A stretch of DNA of 64,000 nt from an uncultured Caulobacterales bacterium (GTDB lineage: Bacteria > Pseudomonadota > Alphaproteobacteria > Caulobacterales > Caulobacteraceae): NCBI GenBank assembly GCA_903837135.1, contig CAILTK010000007.1, positions 20,547-84,546 on the forward strand, in the 5' to 3' direction. Shown here in pieces: positions 58,148-64,000 of this stretch (within the stretch, counting starts at the first letter, position 1; every line of letters starts with the position of its first letter). Below the pieces are notes generated by a model. That model did no database searches. It saw only the letters and a program-made list of their open reading frames with translations, and was not told where the DNA came from. Made by a program: the position numbers and the translations under genes.

Positions 58148-59986
58148 TCATGGAACGTCGCCCAGGGCGACGGCGGCCTGGACCGCGCCGCCGGGCGCCG
58201 GGGCCGGCCCGGCTCCAGGCAAGGGCACGTCGAGGTTCTGGGCCCGCGCCAGCCGCGCATAAAGGCCGCCTCGCGCCACCAGTCCCGCGTGGTCGCCCTG
58301 CTCGACCACCCGGCCGGCGTCGATCACATAGATGCGGTCCGCGCCCCGGACGGTGGAGAGCCGGTGGGCGATCATCAGGGTGGTGCGGCCGCTCATGAGC
58401 CGCTCCAGGGCCTCCTGCACCTTCTGCTCGCTCTCGGTATCGAGCGCCGAGGTGGCTTCGTCGAGCAGCAGGATCGGCGCGTTCTTGAGGAAGGCGCGGG
58501 CGATGGCGATCCTCTGCCGCTGCCCGCCCGAAAGCCGGGCGCCGGCCTCGCCGGCCAGGGTGTCATAGCCGTCGGGCAGGGCGGCGATGAACTCGTGCGC
58601 GGCGGCGGCGCGGGCGGCCCCCTCGACCTCCTCGCGGCTGGCCTCGGGGCGGGCGTAGGCGATATTGGCGCGGATGCTGTCGTCGAACAGGAAGGGCTCC
58701 TGGGTCACCAGGGCGATCCGCTCGCGCAGGGACGCCAGGGTCACCGCGCGCACGTCCTGGCCGTCGATCAGCACCCGGCCGGCGGTGACGTCGTAAAAGC
58801 GCGGGATCAGGTTGAGGATGGTCGACTTTCCCCCGCCGGACGGCCCGACCAGGGCCACGGTCTCGCCGCGCCGGACCTCGATCTCGACGTCGAGCAGGGC
58901 CGGCGCCGAAGGGGTGTAGCCGAACGAGACCTGGTCGAACCGGATCGAGGCGTCGCCGGGTTGGAGCGCCACCGCGTTCGGTGCGTCGCCGACCTCCGCG
59001 CGCACGTCGAGTCCGGCGAACAGCCGTCGCGCCGCCGTCAGGCCTTCGGCGAACACGCTCTGCAGGTTGGCGACCTGCCGCAGCGACTGTCCGGCCATGG
59101 CCAGGATGGCCAGATAGGCGGTCAGTTCGTTGATCGTCATCCGGTCGTGCAGCGCCCGCCACCCGGCGTAGGTGATCACCGCGGCGGTGATATAGCCGGT
59201 GACGGATTCGGTGGCCGGCGCGGCGGCGGCCCTGGCGTTGGCGCCCTTAATCAGGAAATCCTGCCGACGGTCGATCACCGCCGACACCCGCGCCTCTTCG
59301 AACGCTTCGCGGTTGTCGATCTTGACGATCTTCACCCCATCGAGGCTCTCCATCACCGCCGTCGACAGGGCCGAGGTCTCGCTCATTGCGCCTTCCGCCG
59401 CCTGGCGGGTGCGCTGGGAGAACTGGCGCATGATCCACGAGGCGAGCGGCGCGCCCAAGAGGACCATCGCGGTCAGCAGAGGGTCGGTGTACAGCATCCA
59501 AACGACGGCGAAGATCACCGTCAGACCCTCGCGCGTGTAGTTGATCACACCATTGGTCGCCGCCTCGCGGATCAGACCGGCGTCATAGAGCACCGACGAG
59601 ACATAGGTCCCCGAGTGGGCGGTCCGCAGTCGGGCGAGGTCGGCGCGGATCAGGGTCGAGAAGGTCTGCTTCTGGATATCGCCGACCACGCGGTTGCCGA
59701 TCCGGTTGGCCAGCGACAGCTGGGCCACCTGCAGCAGCGCGCGGGCGGTGACGACGGCGACGATCGCCACCGGGATCAGGACAAGGCTGTCGGCGCGCTT
59801 CTGGATGAAGATGCGCTTGACCACCGGATCCAGCAGCCAGCCCAGCGTCACCGTCAGGGCGGCGACCAGTACGGCGCAGAGCAAGGCGGCGCCGAGTTGC
59901 GCCCGCCTCGGCTTCAGATAGTCGCGGTAGAGCCGCGTCAGCAGCGCGCGCGTGCTGATCCCTTGCGCGGCGTCGATTGAGGTCAT
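58148..59986 (-). CDS. MsbA-like ABC exporter, ATP-binding/permease
   Basis: 612 residues from ATG at 59986. About six transmembrane helices in the first 320 residues (PRRAQLGAALLCAVLVAALTVTLGWL is the first), then one ATPase domain: Walker A GPSGGGKST, Q-loop LVTQEPFLFDDSI, signature LSGGQRQRIAIARAFL, Walker B ILLLDEATSALD and His in MIAHRLST. This is a half-transporter that works as a homodimer. Being first in an operon with waaA and lpxK strongly suggests an MsbA-type lipid A flippase. Confidence 0.9.
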   Translation of the reverse strand: MTSIDAAQGISTRALLTRLYRDYLKPRRAQLGAALLCAVLVAALTVTLGWLLDPVVKRIFIQKRADSLVLIPVAIVAVVTARALLQVAQLSLANRIGNRVVGDIQKQTFSTLIRADLARLRTAHSGTYVSSVLYDAGLIREAATNGVINYTREGLTVIFAVVWMLYTDPLLTAMVLLGAPLASWIMRQFSQRTRQAAEGAMSETSALSTAVMESLDGVKIVKIDNREAFEEARVSAVIDRRQDFLIKGANARAAAAPATESVTGYITAAVITYAGWRALHDRMTINELTAYLAILAMAGQSLRQVANLQSVFAEGLTAARRLFAGLDVRAEVGDAPNAVALQPGDASIRFDQVSFGYTPSAPALLDVEIEVRRGETVALVGPSGGGKSTILNLIPRFYDVTAGRVLIDGQDVRAVTLASLRERIALVTQEPFLFDDSIRANIAYARPEASREEVEGAARAAAAHEFIAALPDGYDTLAGEAGARLSGGQRQRIAIARAFLKNAPILLLDEATSALDTESEQKVQEALERLMSGRTTLMIAHRLSTVRGADRIYVIDAGRVVEQGDHAGLVARGGLYARLARAQNLDVPLPGAGPAPAPGGAVQAAVALGDVP

Positions 59987-60105
59987 GCGGCTGGGTTCTG
60001 ACGATTGCCCGCGGGTGTCAAGGCGACGCGCTTCCCCTTGCGGCGGCGAACCCCTAGGTAGGCTCGAATGGCGCACCGATCCAGGGCGCCGGTGAAGGAC
60101 CGCGC

Positions 60106-60774
60106 TTGGCCCGTTTCGACCTTACCACCGCCTTGGGCCGGTTCAGGACCGTGCTCGACTATCTGTGGAAGGACCACGCCTATCTTCGGCTCGGCTTCCA
60201 GAACGCGCACTGGGTGTCGCCCGAGCTGATCCGCACCAACCAGCCCTGGCCGTTCCAGCTGGCCTGGTGGAAGAAGCGCGGCGTACGCACGGTGATCAAC
60301 CTGCGCGGCGGCGGCTACGAAACCAGCTTCTATGTGCTGGAGCGCCAGGCCTGCCGCGACCTCGACCTCGTCCTGGCCGATTTCGCCGTGTCGTCGCGCG
60401 AGGCGCCCACCCAGGCGCAGGTGGCGGCGGCGCGCACCCTGTTCGACACGGTGCAGTATCCGGCCATCATGCACTGCAAGTCCGGCGCGGACCGGGCCGG
60501 GCTCATGAGCGTGCTCTACGCCCACCACCGGCTCGGCCTGCCGCTGCGCGAGGCCATGCGCGAGCTCGGCTTCCGCACCCTGCACATCAAACAGGGCAAG
60601 GTGGGGGTGCTGGACTACACCTTCGAGCGCTATTTCCAGGAGGGCGAGCCCAAGGGCCTGAGCTTCTTCGACTGGGTCGCCCAGCCCGACTACGACCACA
60701 AGCGGATCAAGGCCGACTTTCACGCCGGCTGGTGGGGCACGCTTGTGAACGACAAGCTGCTGCGGCGCGAGTAG
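60106..60774 (+). CDS. Cys-X5-Arg protein/lipid phosphatase (DSP/PTP-like)
   Basis: 222 residues, TTG start with AAGGA 6 bases upstream. The active-site loop is HCKSGADRAG with Cys124 and Arg130, the tyrosine/dual-specificity phosphatase signature. TVINLRGGGYETSFY is the usual strand before it. The group includes proteins annotated as bacterial tyrosine phosphatases, some of which act on phosphoinositides or lipid phosphates. It is divergent from the lipid A export operon, which hints at a lipid or LPS substrate, but only by position. Confidence 0.87.
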   Translation: MARFDLTTALGRFRTVLDYLWKDHAYLRLGFQNAHWVSPELIRTNQPWPFQLAWWKKRGVRTVINLRGGGYETSFYVLERQACRDLDLVLADFAVSSREAPTQAQVAAARTLFDTVQYPAIMHCKSGADRAGLMSVLYAHHRLGLPLREAMRELGFRTLHIKQGKVGVLDYTFERYFQEGEPKGLSFFDWVAQPDYDHKRIKADFHAGWWGTLVNDKLLRRE

Positions 60775-60844
60775 ACGCCGTTTGGCGCCGCGCGCCGGCC
60801 GTGCCACCATACCGCTTCATAGAAAAAGCCGGGAGGGCATGGGT

Positions 60845-61351
60845 ATGGGGTTCGGGTTGAAATTGACGGCGCTGGCGGGGCTCGGCGTCCTGGCGTGGGC
60901 CGGCGCGGCGAGCGCCCAGGCGCCGACGACGCCCAGGCCGGCCGAGTACACCTCGGTGGTGCAGGACATCACCGTCGACAGGCCGATCGAGGTGGTGATG
61001 AAGAAGACCGCCGGCTATTGCGACATCGCCGGCTGGTTCAAGACCACCTGCGTCTACACCGTCGGCAAGGGCGAGCTCGGCACCAACCGGCTGATCGGCG
61101 GCCGCATCAACGAGATCCTGGTGGCCAAGACCGAGCGGTCCTACACCTACGCCCAGCCGCTCTCGCCGATCTCCTACCACGGCACGGTGGAGTACGTGCC
61201 CGAGGGAGCCAAGACCAGGATCGTCTATTCGCTGTTCTGGGACCTCTCCGCCGACGCCGACCAGGCCGCCAAGGACAAGGACATCGCCGGCCGCAAGGCC
61301 ATGTTCGCCAACGTCCTCAAGACCATGAAAGCCACGGCCGAAGCGCCGTAG
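60845..61351 (+). CDS. Secreted SRPBCC-like protein
   Basis: 168 residues from ATG at 60845 (GGGAGG at 8 bases; ATG at 60839 is too close to it). Signal peptide (MGFGLKLTALAGLGVLAWAGAASAQ), then a START/Bet v1-like fold (VVQDITVDRPIEVVMKKTAGYCDIAGWFKTTC, TYAQPLSPISYHGTVEYVPEGAKTRIVYSLFWDL). SRPBCC domains bind hydrophobic ligands, so this may carry a lipid in the periplasm. Same strand as, and 70 bp after, the phosphatase gene. Confidence 0.78.
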   Translation: MGFGLKLTALAGLGVLAWAGAASAQAPTTPRPAEYTSVVQDITVDRPIEVVMKKTAGYCDIAGWFKTTCVYTVGKGELGTNRLIGGRINEILVAKTERSYTYAQPLSPISYHGTVEYVPEGAKTRIVYSLFWDLSADADQAAKDKDIAGRKAMFANVLKTMKATAEAP

Positions 61352-61355
61352 GGCC

Positions 61356-61384
61356 AAAAAAATCCTCTCCCGCGAGGGGAGAGG
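61356..61384 (-). terminator. Rho-independent terminator of the DUF4170-cysQ transcript
   Basis: On the minus strand CCTCTCCC-like stem (pairing 61364-61371 with 61377-61384) is followed by A and seven T residues (A7 on the plus strand at 61356-61362). This is the most complete intrinsic terminator in the window. Confidence 0.85.
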
Positions 61385-61398
61385 GGCTGTTCGAGCTA

Positions 61399-61638
61399 TC
61401 ACTCGTCGTGGGCTTGCCCGGTCTCCGGATCGAACAGCCGGTGGGCGTGGACGATGACGTAGCGCATCAGGGCGTTGTCGACGGTCTGCTGGGCCTTGGC
61501 CTTCCACGCGGTGTGCGCCTCGGCATAGCTCGGGAAGGCGCCGACGAAGTCCAGCTTGGACAGGTCGCGGTACTCCATCTTGCCGAGCTCTTTCAGCTCT
61601 CCGCCGAACACCAGGTGCAGCAGTTGCTTGTCGGCCAT
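61399..61638 (-). CDS. DUF4170 family protein
   Basis: 79 residues. LLHLVFGGELKELGKMEYRDLSKLDFVGAFPSYAEAHTAWKAKAQQTVDNALMRYVIVHAHRLFDPE is the DUF4170 domain. It lies 1 bp after cysQ, the order seen in many alphaproteobacteria near waaA/lpxK. Function unknown. Confidence 0.88.
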   Translation of the reverse strand: MADKQLLHLVFGGELKELGKMEYRDLSKLDFVGAFPSYAEAHTAWKAKAQQTVDNALMRYVIVHAHRLFDPETGQAHDE

Positions 61639-61639
61639 G

Positions 61640-62434
61640 TCAGGGTCCCTCGCTCGGGAGGTCGATAGGCCGGGTGCGCGCCAAGATCAACGGCGCCAGC
61701 GCCGGGGCCGCGCAGACAAGGCTCGGACAGAGGGCGCGGGGGGTGTTGAAGGCCAGAGGCCGGCCCCGGTGGTCGACCGCCGCCGCGCCGGCCTCCTTGG
61801 CGATCAGCACGCCGGCGGCGAGGTCCCATTCATGCTTGGGCGACAGGGCCACGGCGGCGTCGAAGGTCCCGGCGGCGACCAGGGCCATGCGATAGGCGAT
61901 GGCGTTGCGCTGGTCGATCCGCATCGGCGGCCAGGGCTCGTTCCACGCCGGGTGGGTGAACATCTTCGCGTCGCCCAGCATGGCCGCGTCCTCGAGCGCA
62001 TCGCGTGCGCTGGCGCGGATCGGCGCGCCGTTCAGCGTCGCGCCGCCGCCGGCGGTGGCGAGATAAAGCTCGTCCAGCGCCGGAGCGAAGATGGCGGCGG
62101 CGATCGGCCGCCCATGCTCGACGACGGCGAGCGAGACCACGAACCAGGGCTTGCCGCGGATGTAGGCGCGGGTGCCGTCGATCGGGTCGACCATGAACAC
62201 CCGCTCGGCCTTGAGCCGGTCGGGGTTGTCGGTGGTCTCCTCCGACAGCCAGCCGTAATCGGCGCGGGCGCCGCGCAGCCGGCGGGTCAGCAGGGCGTCG
62301 ACCTCCAGATCCGCCGAGGTGACCGGGCTGCCGTCGGCCTTCTTCTCGATCTCCAGCCCCGGAGTTCGCCGCTTCAGCGCCAGGGCGCCGGCCTCGCGCG
62401 CCGCGTCGGCGAGGAGCGCGATATCATCGGTCAT
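61640..62434 (-). CDS. cysQ: 3'(2'),5'-bisphosphate nucleotidase (CysQ-type)
   Basis: 264 residues. Inositol-monophosphatase fold: SEETTDNPDR, VDPIDGTRAYIRG (metal ligands), HEWDLAAGVLIAKEAGA. CysQ removes the 3'-phosphate from adenosine 3',5'-bisphosphate made in sulfate assimilation or by phosphopantetheine transfer. Upstream is pmbA, downstream DUF4170; all three probably share one minus-strand transcript ending at the terminator near 61.36 kb. Inositol phosphatase activity cannot be excluded. Confidence 0.88.
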   Translation of the reverse strand: MTDDIALLADAAREAGALALKRRTPGLEIEKKADGSPVTSADLEVDALLTRRLRGARADYGWLSEETTDNPDRLKAERVFMVDPIDGTRAYIRGKPWFVVSLAVVEHGRPIAAAIFAPALDELYLATAGGGATLNGAPIRASARDALEDAAMLGDAKMFTHPAWNEPWPPMRIDQRNAIAYRMALVAAGTFDAAVALSPKHEWDLAAGVLIAKEAGAAAVDHRGRPLAFNTPRALCPSLVCAAPALAPLILARTRPIDLPSEGP

Positions 62435-62444
62435 AGTTTGGCGA

Positions 62445-63776
62445 TCATCGACCGGCGATCGCCAGGGCGTCGACCATCAGGCTCGGCGAATTGGCCGCGC
62501 CGCGGATCTCGAGGTCGCTGGCCGGGACCAGCCGGGCGTAGAGCTCGATCAGGTTGGCGGCGACGGTGATCTCGTTGACCGGATAGGCGACCTCACCGTT
62601 CTCGAACCAGAAGCCCGACACGCCCGCCGACCAGTCGCCGTTATTGGCGTTCAGCGACGGCCCGAACATGGAGGTGACCAGAAGCCCCGAGCCGGCCGAC
62701 TTCATCAGGCCCTCGCGGCTCTCCGCGCCGGGCTCCAGGGTCAGGTTGTGGGTGTTCACGCCGGGCGGACCGGCGAGGCTGCGCGAGGCGTGTCCGGTGG
62801 TTTCGAGGCCGAGCTGGCGCGCGGCGGGGGAGTTCAACAGCCAGCTGGTCAGGCGGCCGTCCTCGATCAGGGCCATCTCGCGCGTGGCCACCCCTTCATC
62901 GTCGAACGGGGCCGAGCCCAGGCCGCGGCGGCGGTGCGGCGTGTCGGTGATCCTGATCCCGGAGGCGAACACCGGCTCGCCCAGCTTGTCCTTCAGGAAG
63001 GAGACGCCGCGGGCGACCGAGGTGCCGGCGATGGCGCCGATGAAGGGCGACAGCACCGACAGCGCGATCCGGTTCTCGAAGATCACCGGCGCCGTTCGGC
63101 TATCGAGCTTGCGCGGCCCGACCTTGGCCGCCGCCCGCCGTCCGGCCTCCGCGCCGATGCCGGCCGGTGTCGGCAGATCCTCGGCGTGGCGGGCCGAGCG
63201 CCCGTCGCCGCCGCGCTCCATGCCCGAACCCTCGCCGGCGATCACCGAGGCGGACAAGGAGAAGCCGGACGCGCGGTGGCGGCCGACGAAGCCATGGCTG
63301 GTGACATAGCTCCAGCCGCTGGTGGACCAGCTGGCCGAGCCGCCTTCCGAATTCTTCACCCCGTCGACGGCGCGGGCCGCGTCCTCGGTCTCGCGGGCGA
63401 CGGCCTCGAGCGCCTCGGGCGAGCGCTCGGTGGGGTCGTAAAGGTCGAGGTCGGGCAGGGGGCCCTTGGCCAGCCGGTCCTCGGGCGCGAATCCGGCGTA
63501 GAGGTCCTCCGGGGCCAGCCGCGCCATGGCGACGGCGCGCTCGACCAGCTTGGCCCGCGCCCCCGCCGAGACGTCCGAGCCCGACACCACCGCCGTGCGC
63601 TGGCCGACGAAGACGCGCAGGCCAAGGTCGCGGGATTCCTCGCGCTCCACCTCCTCGAGTTCGCCGAGCCTCACGCTCACCGACAGGGCGCTGCGCTCCG
63701 CGCCCACCGCCTCCGCCGCGTCCGCGCCGGCCGCGAGGGCGGAGCGGACCAGGTCCTGCAACAGATCAACATCCAT
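62445..63776 (-). CDS. pmbA: TldD/PmbA family protein (PmbA/TldE type)
   Basis: 443 residues from ATG at 63776. LVRSALAAGADAAEAVGAERSALSVSVRLGELEEVEREESRDLGLRVFVGQRTAVVS, TPHRRRGLGSAPFDDEGVATRE, LMKSAGSGLLVTSMFGPSLNANNGDWSAGVSGFWFENGEVAYPVNEITVAANL are PmbA/TldE features. With TldD (not in the window) it forms a metalloprotease processing small peptides; TldE itself lacks the HExxxH motif, and none is seen here. The open frame continues upstream but without family similarity. Confidence 0.9.
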   Translation of the reverse strand: MDVDLLQDLVRSALAAGADAAEAVGAERSALSVSVRLGELEEVEREESRDLGLRVFVGQRTAVVSGSDVSAGARAKLVERAVAMARLAPEDLYAGFAPEDRLAKGPLPDLDLYDPTERSPEALEAVARETEDAARAVDGVKNSEGGSASWSTSGWSYVTSHGFVGRHRASGFSLSASVIAGEGSGMERGGDGRSARHAEDLPTPAGIGAEAGRRAAAKVGPRKLDSRTAPVIFENRIALSVLSPFIGAIAGTSVARGVSFLKDKLGEPVFASGIRITDTPHRRRGLGSAPFDDEGVATREMALIEDGRLTSWLLNSPAARQLGLETTGHASRSLAGPPGVNTHNLTLEPGAESREGLMKSAGSGLLVTSMFGPSLNANNGDWSAGVSGFWFENGEVAYPVNEITVAANLIELYARLVPASDLEIRGAANSPSLMVDALAIAGR

Positions 63777-63939
63777 GGGGAGCGGATATGGCCCGCTCCG
63801 GGCCAAGGGACAACCTCGGCGTTGGATCAGCCAAAGGCGCCCCCGACGATCGGGTTCAACTAGGTCCAATCCACATTCAGGGATTCCCGCTGTGGCAGAT
63901 GCGTGATTCATAGGTCTCCGCTTTGGCGGAGGGCTTTGG

Positions 63940-64000
63940 ATGGGTGTGAAGCGCTATGAGCTGACGGAGGCGCAGTGGGCGCGGATCGCGCCGCTGCTTC
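63940..64000 (+). mobile_element. IS5-type transposase, first 20 codons (cut by window end)
   Basis: ATG at 63940 opens MGVKRYELTEAQWARIAPLL, the standard N-terminus of IS5-family (IS427/IS1031-like) transposases. The insertion sequence left end should lie between about 63850 and 63930; GGGATTCCCGCTGTGGCAGATGC near 63880 is a candidate terminal repeat but cannot be checked without the right end. The element lies upstream of pmbA and might affect its promoter. Confidence 0.8.

Overview
The window is about 64 kb of GC-rich, gene-dense DNA with the gene content and order of a Caulobacteraceae alphaproteobacterium (Caulobacter or Phenylobacterium type). The lineage call rests on a ChpT histidine phosphotransferase beside a CheY/CheR pair, the flbT-flaF-flagellin-FlaG cluster with an flbA-like gene opposite it, two large TonB-dependent receptors, an ATP12 chaperone, DUF2093/DUF3553/DUF4170 proteins, and frequent 4-bp ATGA/GTGA gene overlaps. 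No rRNA, tRNA or CRISPR array was seen.

Layout. 1-4.6 kb: 3' end of an RluA-type pseudouridine synthase, a Tat-exported DUF1501/DUF1800 pair, ATP12 and a small exported protein. 4.7-15.7 kb: acyl-CoA carboxylase beta subunit, DUF4337 membrane protein, Ste24-like M48 protease with a CMD-family protein, ketoacyl-ACP synthase III, a small outer-membrane barrel protein, sterol desaturase, a TPR/ATP-grasp protein and a hybrid HWE-type histidine kinase. 16-21.2 kb: TonB-dependent receptor, secreted glycerophosphodiesterase and a convergent membrane-anchored winged-helix regulator. 21.4-27.9 kb: VOC protein, HD hydrolase plus Nudix-type NAD regulator, universal stress protein, lipoprotein, MoxR ATPase and a very acidic protein. 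28-36.3 kb: flagellar filament locus (flbA-like, flbT, flaF, three flagellins, FlaG) and an M23 peptidase. 36.6-45.3 kb: chpT, cheY, cheR, lpxL-type acyltransferase, a response regulator, xseA, purD and an APH-type kinase. 45.4-54.2 kb: a regulator made of an HTH fused to a degenerate citrate synthase, divergent from a TonB receptor-AtuA-DUF4387-MFS-serine hydrolase block. 54.4-63.8 kb: ParA ATPase, a lipid A/Kdo operon (MsbA-like ABC, DUF374 acyltransferase, waaA, lpxK), an opposite-strand Cys-X5-Arg phosphatase, then DUF4170, cysQ and a pmbA/tldE gene. The window ends in the first 61 bases of an IS5-type transposase.

How genes work together. The flagellar block joins filament subunits with their post-transcriptional regulators (FlbT, FlaF); a strong sigma-54 promoter precedes flagellin 2, while flagellin 1 has only off-consensus versions. 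The lipid A operon takes a tetraacyl disaccharide through 4'-phosphorylation and Kdo addition to export. The 45.4-54.2 kb block looks like one uptake-and-catabolism unit for an unknown substrate, run by a regulator whose citrate-synthase-like domain has lost two catalytic histidines and so probably senses rather than catalyses. This is the best candidate for an undescribed system in the window.

Limits: all identifications come from motif and family recognition by eye, with no database search. Start codons were chosen from Shine-Dalgarno spacing and family length, and doubtful ones are flagged.
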